Assembly (NCBI GenBank): GCA_016786495.1
Contig: JAEUUJ010000065.1
Coordinates: 1 to 38,610, forward strand
DNA: 38,610 bases
Source: Cyclobacteriaceae bacterium
Lineage (GTDB): Bacteria; Bacteroidota; Bacteroidia; Cytophagales; Cyclobacteriaceae
Direction of reading: 5' to 3'
Every line of letters begins with the position of its first letter. Position 1 is the stretch's first letter. Below the pieces are notes generated by a model. The model saw only the letters and a list, made by a program, of their open reading frames with translations. It did no database searches and was not told the DNA's origin. Positions 1 to 6,780 of this stretch are shown here, one piece after another. Made by a program: the position numbers and the translations under genes.

Positions 1-233
1 TGTCAAAGATTTCAGGTATTCTTTTCCAATCCCTGATTTCAAGTACTTCTCTCGCTTTCTAGCTTCCGGTCGGGTTTGGTGAACCTCGACTAAAATCACC
101 TTAAAAGGAGCGTAAGGTCTTGTCGTTTTGTTTTGACCGGAGGAATGTTCCAAAAGTCTCTGATCAAAATTTTTTGTCAATCCAACGTAAACATAGTTTC
201 TACGCTGGCTTTTATCGCATAAACAAAGAACAT
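1..233 (-). pseudogene. GIY-YIG nuclease, frameshifted, cut by window edge
   Basis: On the minus strand an ATG at 233 opens MFFVYAIK. One base out of frame the sequence continues as SQRRNYVYVGLTKNFDQRL and then a typical C-terminal part containing REKYLKSGIGKEYLK. Joining the two frames needs one extra A in the A-run read from positions 213-210. The joined product starts like the short GIY-YIG endonucleases common in Bacteroidota, with the second YIG-like motif seen as YVG and the conserved Arg in QRLLEH. In the frame of the body there is no ATG, GTG or TTG between an upstream stop and YVYVG, so the frame is probably broken rather than started elsewhere. A sequencing error or programmed slippage is also possible. 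The 3' end lies beyond position 1. The family cuts DNA as a single-domain nuclease; the cellular role of these short versions is not settled. Confidence 0.75.
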
Positions 234-250
234 CTTTCTTAGTCTATCTT

Positions 251-315
251 CAGCCCGTTTAAGCGTGCCGTGTCTACCAACCTGCCTGCCGGCAGGCAGG
301 TTTCACCGCCTGGGC
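251..315 (-). pseudogene. tRNA-Leu 5'-half remnant split by a palindrome
   Basis: Read on the minus strand, GCCCAGGCGGTGAAA (315-301) matches the acceptor strand and 5' D-arm of a bacterial tRNA-Leu. TTGGTAGACACGGC (280-267) matches the rest of the D-loop, the D-arm and the turn into the anticodon arm. The two blocks are in the right order and would join seamlessly if the 20-bp palindrome at 281-300 were removed. The anticodon stem that follows does not pair properly (CACGC against GGCTG), and no variable arm, T-arm or 3' acceptor strand follows before the GIY-YIG gene. It is therefore a remnant, not a working tRNA. Confidence 0.72.
281..300. repeat. perfect 20-bp palindrome (REP-like)
   Basis: CCTGCCTGCCGGCAGGCAGG is identical to its own reverse complement over all 20 bases. 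It lies between the two matching halves of the tRNA-Leu remnant and 47 bp upstream of the GIY-YIG start. No second copy was seen in the window, so multicopy status is an inference that a whole-genome search must test. Confidence 0.85.
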
Positions 316-339
316 ATCTTGATCAGTCGAAAAAGGCAT

Positions 340-368
340 AAAAAAAGCCCTTTCTGACCGAACAGGGC
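340..368 (-). terminator. intrinsic terminator of the attenuator leader
   Basis: On the minus strand GCCCT (368-364) pairs with AGGGC (351-347), and seven T residues (346-340) follow directly. It lies about 100 bases past the stop of the leader ORF at 471-587. Its 5' arm, CGCCC, can instead pair with GGGCG at 424-420, which would act as an antiterminator. Confidence 0.65.
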
Positions 369-407
369 GACAAATGTAATAAGCTTTAGGTGTATTAACA
401 AGGCATC

Positions 408-466
408 GCGCTCACGCAGCGCCCATCCGGCACAGTAAGATGTGAGGTGAATAAACCTACCGTACC
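408..466 (-). promoter_or_regulatory. attenuator hairpins between leader ORF and terminator
   Basis: The minus-strand transcript can fold GGTACGGTA (466-458) with TACTGTGCC (437-429), a nine-pair stem with two G-U pairs that begins five bases after the leader stop codon. A second small hairpin pairs GCGCT (422-418) with AGCGC (412-408). The stretch GGGCG (424-420) lies inside or next to these structures and is complementary to the 5' arm of the terminator at 340-368. This arrangement allows two exclusive folds, as in ribosome-mediated attenuation. The folds were drawn by eye and not by energy calculation. Confidence 0.5.
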
Positions 467-470
467 TTCT

Positions 471-587
471 TTATTTATGAGACCATGCCCAGTGCACGAG
501 TTCAACGCCAGAAACTGTCTTGTACAATTTAGTCACGCTCCAAAAAAACAGCGTAAAAAACATTATGGTTGTTGTTACAGCTATCAT
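471..587 (-). CDS. putative attenuator leader peptide (aromatic-rich)
   Basis: This 38-residue ORF is preceded by AAGGAG, seven bases from the ATG at 587; a second in-frame ATG at 593 is too close to that site. A Shine-Dalgarno match stands out because the other genes here lack one. The peptide begins MIAVTTTIMFFTLFFW and ends with HWAWSHK, so it holds four Phe and three Trp codons, with a Trp-Ala-Trp group just before the stop. Hairpins and a U-tract terminator follow. The position of the Trp codons resembles trp-type leaders and the FFTLFF block resembles phe-type leaders. I infer control of an aromatic amino-acid operon to the left, but that operon is outside the window and may be displaced by the GIY-YIG/tRNA-Leu element. 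The antisense 78-residue frame at 447-683 is not favoured. Confidence 0.55.
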   Translation of the reverse strand: MIAVTTTIMFFTLFFWSVTKLYKTVSGVELVHWAWSHK

Positions 588-791
588 AATCATGCTCCTT
601 TCCCGTTTAAATTGAACTATACAAAGCAGCCATTTTATCGCAGACGTTGCGGGGTTATTCGGGTTCGATCAGCACAGAAGTAATATTTGGCACGGTTTTG
701 CCATTTTAAGGATGCCGTTGGTCAGATTTGAGCATGAAATGCCCGTTTTTGACGTTATTTTGCATGAAAATTTTTACTCAACGCTATCCGA

Positions 792-2471
792 ATGATAAAA
801 GCCAGATTTTTTCTACTCGCTGTATGCCTTGTTTTTACCGCCTCTGAACAGGTTTTTTCACAATCCGCTACCGACACGACTGACTTCCTGAAAGATTGGT
901 TCTTACGTGACCCGGAAACCGACAAGGTACAGGGGCTGAGCGTTGAAAAAGCCTACGCCACCATTTTGAAAGGCCGGCCTTCAAAAACCATTACCGTAGC
1001 AGTTATCGACTCCGGAGTAGATTTCGACCACGAAGATCTGAAAGACGTGATGTGGGTAAATACCAAAGAAATTGCCGGGAATGGAATCGATGATGACAAA
1101 AATGGCTACGCAGACGACATCCATGGCTGGAGCTTCATTGGCGGGAAGAACGGAAACGTTACGCGCGACACCTACGAAGTTACCCGCGAGTACGCCCGCC
1201 TGAAGCCCGTATATGGCAATCTTGCCGAATCGGATGTTCCGGCAAAAAGCAAAGACGAGTATGCTTACTGGCTGAAAATTAAAGCCGCGTACACCGAAGC
1301 GCGTGAGCAGAATGAGTCTGATGCCAAATCCTGTACGGATATCCTGTCGCAATACGATCAGTTTCACCGCGGTCTTACATCCGCTATTGAGTTCGTAAAA
1401 TCGGAATACAAGGTAACCACCATCACCCCGCAACTTGTTGATACGCTCAAAGGCGGAGCCAAAACCCGCGCGGCACAATCCATCCTGAAATTCGTTTTTG
1501 AAAATGAAGGCCCCGAAGCTGACGTGGACAAATTCTCAGCCGAATTAAAAGAGGTCATTGAAAGCAATCGTGAGGTGTGTGAGAATTATGAAAATGCAGT
1601 TTTGTATGGGTATAACCCTGACTTCAATCCAAGATCCATGGTCGGTGATAATTATGCGAACACCGAAGAAAGGTTCTACGGTAGCAGTGATGTGAAAGGA
1701 ACCTTTCCCGCTCACGGCACAGAGGTTGCGGGGGTTATTGGCGCCAATCGGAAAAATGAACTGGGTATTAAAGGCATCGCTGACAATGTTCGCATCATGG
1801 CCATCCGGGCGGTACCAAACGGAGACGAGCGCGACAAGGATATCGCTAACGCGATTCGCTATGCGGTAGACAACGGAGCTAAAATTATTAACATGAGTTT
1901 TGGTAAAGACTGGTCGCCACAGAAAGATGCGGTTGACAAGGCCGTGAAATATGCGGATTCAAAAGGCGTGTTGATGATTCATGCAGCAGGAAATGATGAC
2001 GACAATAATGATATTAAACCCTCTTACCCAACTCCTTTGTACAAAGACGGAAAATCGGCAACGCTTTGGATTGAAGTAGGCGCATCATCGTGGGGTGCCG
2101 ACAGCACACTGGTTGCTGAGTTTTCGAACTATGGAAAAAAGGTCGTGAATGTTTTCGCTCCTGGAGTACAGATACACTCCACTGCGCCCAACAACACATA
2201 CGATGATGTTGACGGAACAAGTTTCGCTTCCCCGGCAACAGCCGGAGTAGCAGCGTTGGTAATGTCGTACTTTCCGAACCTCACCCCGGCTCAGGTAAAG
2301 GACGTGCTGATCAAATCCAGCCGGAAGTTTGATAACCTGATGGTTAAAAAATCCGAGAAAACGGGTGTGGTAAAATTCAGCGACCTCAGCAGCTCAGGCG
2401 GTTTGCTTAATGCCTATGAAGCTGTGAAACTCGCACAGTCGATGGAAACAAAAGCTCCGGAAAAGAAGTAA
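792..2471 (+). CDS. secreted S8 family (subtilisin-like) serine protease
   Basis: The 559-residue protein begins with a Sec signal peptide ending near residue 24 (VFSQ). The catalytic triad is visible: Asp73 in VAVIDSGVD, His308 in AHGTEVAGVIG and Ser477 in DGTSFASPATAG. It should cleave proteins in the periplasm or outside the cell. Asp and His are 235 residues apart, against about 30 in classical subtilisins, because a mostly helical and charged insert follows the Asp motif. No N-terminal inhibitor prodomain and no T9SS sorting domain is evident; the C-terminus ends in a short Lys-rich tail. The gene converges on the cyanophycinase gene with only two bases between the stop codons. It may supply peptides to the neighbouring SusCD locus, but it is not in the same transcript. 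Confidence 0.93.
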   Translation: MIKARFFLLAVCLVFTASEQVFSQSATDTTDFLKDWFLRDPETDKVQGLSVEKAYATILKGRPSKTITVAVIDSGVDFDHEDLKDVMWVNTKEIAGNGIDDDKNGYADDIHGWSFIGGKNGNVTRDTYEVTREYARLKPVYGNLAESDVPAKSKDEYAYWLKIKAAYTEAREQNESDAKSCTDILSQYDQFHRGLTSAIEFVKSEYKVTTITPQLVDTLKGGAKTRAAQSILKFVFENEGPEADVDKFSAELKEVIESNREVCENYENAVLYGYNPDFNPRSMVGDNYANTEERFYGSSDVKGTFPAHGTEVAGVIGANRKNELGIKGIADNVRIMAIRAVPNGDERDKDIANAIRYAVDNGAKIINMSFGKDWSPQKDAVDKAVKYADSKGVLMIHAAGNDDDNNDIKPSYPTPLYKDGKSATLWIEVGASSWGADSTLVAEFSNYGKKVVNVFAPGVQIHSTAPNNTYDDVDGTSFASPATAGVAALVMSYFPNLTPAQVKDVLIKSSRKFDNLMVKKSEKTGVVKFSDLSSSGGLLNAYEAVKLAQSMETKAPEKK

Positions 2472-2473
2472 GA

Positions 2474-3307
2474 TCAGGGCAACCTGAATTTTTCTCCCGG
2501 AAGATACACGTCAATGGAAAGTTTCCGGGCACCGAGCTTTTCGTTTTTGGAGGTTCTCGACTTTGCAGGATTTTTGTAAACCAGAACCTGCGAAGCTCCG
2601 AGTACTTCAACATTTTTTCCATTCACCAAAATCGCGGTCGATTCGTCAATGCCGATACCGGTCATCTCCGGATGTTCGATGATGGCCGTTAACAGACGGT
2701 TGTGCCGGCTGCGGATCAGAAAATGCTGATCGATGATGGTTGTGGTGAGTAGTCCGAGGCCTGTTTTGATTTCGATGTTGTTGGATTCAATTGTTTCAAA
2801 CGTAGCAGAATATTCCTTTTTCTTAAGTTCGTTACCGGTGATCATCAATTTACTCATTACAGCTGCTCCTGCGCTTGTTCCGCTCACAACAGCCCCATTG
2901 CGATAAGCATCATGGATCGCGGTGACTATTTCAGTTCCCTCCGCAATGCCCATGAACCGCGTTTGGTCGCCTCCCGTAATGTAAATCAGGTTAGCGGTGC
3001 GAATAGAATCAATCCACGAAGCTTTGATTGGCTGATCTTTTTTAAAATTAAAACCATAGAGATTTTTTATTCCGCGCTCAAGAAATTGCTGACTGGCATA
3101 GTAAACCGAAGAATCGGGATCTTCACTTGACATGGGCAGGATCACACAGTAGCCACCCGCACGCAACCCTGACTCCGCGATGATTCGCTCCACCAGGTCG
3201 TCAGGCCGCGAGCCGCCGCCAATGATAATCAGCTTGCCCTTTACAGACTGTGCCTGTGCACCCGCAACTACAATCAGCGCAACTAAAAAAATCACGAGTT
3301 TTTTCAT
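2474..3307 (-). CDS. exported cyanophycinase-like peptidase (family S51)
   Basis: The start is placed at ATG 3307, giving MKKLVIFLVALIVVAGAQAQ, a clean Sec signal peptide; a start at 3343 would add 12 residues in front of it. The 277-residue protein has the S51 nucleophile Ser146 in GTSAGAAVMS, His195 in IIDQHFLIRSR and Glu222 in GIGIDESTA. The 27-residue His-to-Glu spacing equals that of the catalytic residues described for cyanobacterial CphB, as I recall them. Family members cut cyanophycin (poly-Asp with Arg side chains) to beta-Asp-Arg dipeptides. The N-terminal signal places it in the periplasm or outside the cell, unlike the cytoplasmic cyanobacterial enzyme. It is the last gene of the six-gene minus-strand cluster, 56 bases after the preceding gene. 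True substrate specificity cannot be read from the sequence. Confidence 0.85.
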   Translation of the reverse strand: MKKLVIFLVALIVVAGAQAQSVKGKLIIIGGGSRPDDLVERIIAESGLRAGGYCVILPMSSEDPDSSVYYASQQFLERGIKNLYGFNFKKDQPIKASWIDSIRTANLIYITGGDQTRFMGIAEGTEIVTAIHDAYRNGAVVSGTSAGAAVMSKLMITGNELKKKEYSATFETIESNNIEIKTGLGLLTTTIIDQHFLIRSRHNRLLTAIIEHPEMTGIGIDESTAILVNGKNVEVLGASQVLVYKNPAKSRTSKNEKLGARKLSIDVYLPGEKFRLP

Positions 3308-3363
3308 AGGAATTAAAAAGCTCATGCCCCCTTTCGGAGACATGAGCGCTGTGTTAAAGTTTA

Positions 3364-4515
3364 TTATTCTCTTCCAATGGCAAGACCCTGGACTACTTTC
3401 CCTGTTAACCAGGTTTGTGTCCCAGTTCCGTCAAGGTTTGCACGTTTCACGACTTCATTGTTTCGATCTGCCCAATAAATCTTTTCATTTATTCTGTCGT
3501 AAGCAAGTCCGAAGATTACGCGCGACACTCCCGTGGTTACCGTAGCAATACTAGACCCGTCAAGGTTTGCGGATTTTATATGTATGTCACCCGATGCAAC
3601 ATAGACATCATAGAATATCCGAGATCCGATAATAACTGTGCTTCCACCTCCACCACCGGGACCAGCACCGTCAAGGTCAGGTATGACCTCCTGCAAGCCT
3701 GATCCATTTTTGTTTTTCCGCCACACGCCTGCATTGTAGGTATTCCAATATACAAAGCCGGTTACCGGATCGATCGAAACACCTTCCGGGTCTTCGTCTA
3801 CTTGGCCAGTGACGAAATCTTCCATCTGGTTTAAGCTCGTGTTATTCAGATCTGCCTTTCTAATACCATCGTCCGTGTCCCAGTAGATCACTTGAGCTTC
3901 ATAGTCGATGGCCATACCGTCTGCTCCCCCTGTGTTTGTTCTGAAGTCATGTAAATCAGAGCCATCCAGATTAGCAACTAGGATTTTATCGGCATCGTAG
4001 TCAGATATGTAGAGTTTAGCGTTAACAGTGTCAATTGCTATTCCATACGAATCTTCCAGTGCGGTGATTCCGATTGATACCGAAATAGGATCATCTTCAT
4101 TTATAAGAGCCTTGAATACGGCATTTCCATCCGTGAAGAACACGGGGATTCCAGTTGCATTTTGATCCAGAACCACTACTTTCTGAACATATTCCGTGGC
4201 TTCCGCAAGTTTAAAACTGGTAATGGTAAGCTTTACGTTATACACACCGGGAGCGACATACTCGTGTACCGGGTTTGTTTCGGCAGACGTACCTCCGTCA
4301 CCGAAAACCCAGGCATACGCAACTTCGCCTGCACGCTCAGGAACTATTGATTGATCTGTGAAGGTTGCTGTGGCAGGAGCAAACCCGTCGTTGGTTAACG
4401 AAACCGAAAATTTAGGTACCGTGCTGGCGGGTGGCACAGGAAAGCCGTCATCCGAGCAGCTTTCCCATGTCACAATACTCACTCCCACCAATAATATCAA
4501 TAGTATTTTCCTCAT
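3364..4515 (-). CDS. PKD plus YWTD-type beta-propeller lipoprotein
   Basis: The 383-residue protein starts with a lipoprotein signal (MRKILLILLVGVSIVTWESC), Cys20 being the likely lipidation site, although the residues before it are atypical. A PKD domain spans about residues 32-112, with the hallmark WVFGDGGTSAETNPVHEY. The rest forms LDL-receptor class B (YWTD) type repeats such as KLYISDYDADKI, VIYWDTDDGIRKADL, VYWNTYNAGVWRK and IYWADRNNEVVKRANLDG, expected to fold as a propeller. Such proteins bind ligands rather than catalyse. It sits 16 bases after a second propeller lipoprotein in the SusCD operon, the place usually held by SusE/F-like surface binding proteins. Its ligand is unknown. 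Confidence 0.8.
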   Translation of the reverse strand: MRKILLILLVGVSIVTWESCSDDGFPVPPASTVPKFSVSLTNDGFAPATATFTDQSIVPERAGEVAYAWVFGDGGTSAETNPVHEYVAPGVYNVKLTITSFKLAEATEYVQKVVVLDQNATGIPVFFTDGNAVFKALINEDDPISVSIGITALEDSYGIAIDTVNAKLYISDYDADKILVANLDGSDLHDFRTNTGGADGMAIDYEAQVIYWDTDDGIRKADLNNTSLNQMEDFVTGQVDEDPEGVSIDPVTGFVYWNTYNAGVWRKNKNGSGLQEVIPDLDGAGPGGGGGSTVIIGSRIFYDVYVASGDIHIKSANLDGSSIATVTTGVSRVIFGLAYDRINEKIYWADRNNEVVKRANLDGTGTQTWLTGKVVQGLAIGRE

Positions 4516-4531
4516 CGTGCAAAAGTTTTAC

Positions 4532-5428
4532 TTACTTAATAAACAGACCACGCGGACTTGACAAGCCGGTCTTCAATGTAATTTTGTTTTGTCCGTCAAG
4601 ATCTGCGCTATAGATCTCTCCATTGTCGCGGGCTGACCAGTATATTTTTCCAGCGGCATTATCTACTGCAATTCCATAAATTCTGGATGCTGTTGCGTCT
4701 ACGGTTTCAACTCCGCTGCCGTCCAGGTTTGCCATTCTCAATACGCCATCGCCTTCGTTTTGGTCATCGAAATAAATTTTACCATTCTTGGTGTCTACAG
4801 CAACTGCATAGCCGTAAACGTCCGGCACCACAATTTCAGCATTTTGTCCGTCAAGATCGGCAATCCACAAGTCACCAAATTCATCATCATCTTCCACATC
4901 GTAGAAATAAATCTTGTCATGCTTCAAATCCAGTGCAACTGCACGGAAGTAAGCATCGGGCATGGTGATCAGCGGCACTACATTTGAACCATCCAGGTTT
5001 GCGCGGTAGATGTGTCCGATACCATCGAGATCATAGTCGTCTGCGTAATAGATTTTACCGTCGCCAAGGGCAATGCCATAGGGTGAGTAAATTCCGGTGA
5101 TAATATCATCCAAGCCGGTAGCATCTGTTTTCATCGTCCAGATTTTACCTTCTTCATCAACTTCAAAATCACTGAAGAATATCTTATCAGTCTTCTTGTC
5201 ATATGCGAGACCTACGCCTCCGAAGCCATTGACGTCAAGTACAGTTGACATATCGGCCGGGTTACTGATGGTAAACTTTTGAATAAGTCCATCGGAATAA
5301 TCTGTGAAATAAAGTTCTTCAGCAGGAGTGGCCTTCTTGGTTGTTTCGTCATCGCTACACGCGCCAACAAAAGCTGCTACAAAAGCCAGCAGCAGGCAGG
5401 ATAATAACAGGTTGAATTTTTGTTTCAT
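4532..5428 (-). CDS. YWTD-type beta-propeller lipoprotein
   Basis: The 298-residue protein has a good lipobox (FVGAC, Cys24) after a hydrophobic signal. The whole mature part consists of repeats of about 40 residues with cores such as KIFFSDFEVDEEGKIWTM, KIYYADDYDLDGIGHIYRAN, KIYFYDVEDD, KIYFDDQNEGDGVLRMANLDG and KIYWSARDNGEIYSADLDG, the pattern of LDLR-B/YWTD propellers. Many acidic residues suggest calcium or cationic-ligand binding, which would suit an Arg-rich polymer, but this is only an inference. It follows SusD after 23 bases and shares ANLDGS-type repeats with the next gene, so the two probably arose by duplication. Confidence 0.8.
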   Translation of the reverse strand: MKQKFNLLLSCLLLAFVAAFVGACSDDETTKKATPAEELYFTDYSDGLIQKFTISNPADMSTVLDVNGFGGVGLAYDKKTDKIFFSDFEVDEEGKIWTMKTDATGLDDIITGIYSPYGIALGDGKIYYADDYDLDGIGHIYRANLDGSNVVPLITMPDAYFRAVALDLKHDKIYFYDVEDDDEFGDLWIADLDGQNAEIVVPDVYGYAVAVDTKNGKIYFDDQNEGDGVLRMANLDGSGVETVDATASRIYGIAVDNAAGKIYWSARDNGEIYSADLDGQNKITLKTGLSSPRGLFIK

Positions 5429-5451
5429 ATAGTTTGGTTTAAAGTTTACAA

Positions 5452-6774
5452 TTAATAGTCCGGATTTTGTTTCATGTCCGGATTGGTGTTGGTAAGAATT
5501 TCCGATAACGGAATTGGGAACAGTGTTTTACTTAGCTTCGTCACGTTCGGCAAAACATCCATCGCGCGATTGGTTCTTACGAGGTCGAACCAGCGGTGTC
5601 CCTCGAACGCAAATTCAACCCAGCGCTCCTGCTCAATGGCTTCCAGAAGTTCCGGAAAGGTATTGGCCGGAGTGTCGCCCAGTTCAGCACGGTTACGGAT
5701 CATATTGATGTCGCCCTGTACCAACGCCAGGTTCTGCGCCAGCCGCGCATTGGCCTCCGCACGAATTAAATACATCTCCGACAAACGCAACACAATCACA
5801 TTGTCGGCTCCGGTAGAAAGATCGTCATATTTAATGGCGTATGGAAGCGTACCATCAAAGGCAATTGACGCGTCAGCACGTGTATCACTCGGTTCAAATG
5901 CGCCCAGAATATCAGGTGTTGGTGCTAGTTCGCGTCTTCCGTTCAGCGATTTCGGAAAATTGTATTCCGCGATTCGGTTGCGAGCCTGGATGGTGAAGTC
6001 TATTTCAAAAATAGACTCAGCGGAGCCATCCGTAAATACATCTGCATAGTCATCAACAAGTGCGTAACCGCCATCATCGATCACCTCGGTAGCCCGGGTA
6101 ATGGCATCGGCATACGCGCCCATATATAAATGCACACGCGCCAACAACGCTACTGCCGCATATTTCGAAGCCCGGGTTTTTACCGACGATTCAGGCAGGT
6201 GTTCTTCGGCATATTCCAAATCCTCAACAACCTGCGCGTAAACTTCCGCTTTGGGTTTCCGCGGAACGTTCACTTCATCGGGACTGAGTGTTGGCGTTGT
6301 TTTAACAGGAACGTCTCCAAAGTAAATCATCAGGTTAAAATGATTGAGTGCACGAATGAAGTACAATTCGCCTAAAGCAATCTGCTTCTCCTCATCCGTC
6401 ATGTCTGACATGTCAGGAACTTTCGCGATAACATTGTTTGCACGATTAATTCCCTCATATGCTGAAGCCCAGATTCCCTCCACTGCACTGTTTTCCGGCT
6501 GAATATTATTATTATCGATTTCGCGGTAGTCACTTGAGGTACCATCTACCGGCTGTTCAAGATTGTCTGCGGAGAGATCCGAAAAAGTGAGGTATGATCG
6601 TCCGTAATAACTAAGGTACTGAAACGGTCCATACGAACCGAGTATACCTTTTTCTATTCCCGTTTTGTCTTTAAATGCATCGTCCTTCGGTATTCTGTTC
6701 GTTGGTTTAACATCCAGCACATCACAAGCTGAAAAGATGCCTAGTGAAATCAATGTGAAAAATATCTTTCTCAT
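5452..6774 (-). CDS. SusD/RagB-family nutrient-binding lipoprotein
   Basis: The 440-residue protein has a lipoprotein signal MRKIFFTLISLGIFSAC (Cys17). Typical SusD features are the N-terminal block DVKPTNRIPKDDAF, the helical TPR-like part with ALNHFNLMIYFGDVPV, the motif EGHRWFDLVRTNRAMDVLP and the C-terminal FPIPLSEI...PDY. It would sit on the outer leaflet as the lid of the SusC transporter and bind the oligomer to be imported. It is on the short side for the family (often 450-600 residues). It begins six bases after the susC stop, so translation is probably coupled. Confidence 0.95.
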   Translation of the reverse strand: MRKIFFTLISLGIFSACDVLDVKPTNRIPKDDAFKDKTGIEKGILGSYGPFQYLSYYGRSYLTFSDLSADNLEQPVDGTSSDYREIDNNNIQPENSAVEGIWASAYEGINRANNVIAKVPDMSDMTDEEKQIALGELYFIRALNHFNLMIYFGDVPVKTTPTLSPDEVNVPRKPKAEVYAQVVEDLEYAEEHLPESSVKTRASKYAAVALLARVHLYMGAYADAITRATEVIDDGGYALVDDYADVFTDGSAESIFEIDFTIQARNRIAEYNFPKSLNGRRELAPTPDILGAFEPSDTRADASIAFDGTLPYAIKYDDLSTGADNVIVLRLSEMYLIRAEANARLAQNLALVQGDINMIRNRAELGDTPANTFPELLEAIEQERWVEFAFEGHRWFDLVRTNRAMDVLPNVTKLSKTLFPIPLSEILTNTNPDMKQNPDY

Positions 6775-6780
6775 ACTTGC

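Noticed and set aside
251-315. Functional tRNA-Leu
   Set aside because: The anticodon stem does not pair, the D-loop is interrupted, and the T-arm and 3' acceptor strand are missing.
447-683. 78-residue plus-strand frame
   Set aside because: It is antisense to the leader ORF and attenuator, has a composition rich in Cys, His and Arg, and resembles no protein pattern.
727-762. Promoter of the S8 protease from TTTG and TTATTTTG
   Set aside because: The spacer is 24 bases and the -7 box has a mismatch, so the match is too weak to annotate.
981-1567. Long minus-strand frames inside the S8 protease gene
   Set aside because: They lie opposite a well-supported coding sequence and have no recognisable domains.
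3308-3343. Upstream start of the small cyanophycinase
   Set aside because: It adds 12 residues before an otherwise ideal signal peptide.
5391-5402. CAGGCAGG resembling half of the left-edge palindrome
   Set aside because: It lies in the signal-peptide codons of a lipoprotein gene and has no inverted partner.
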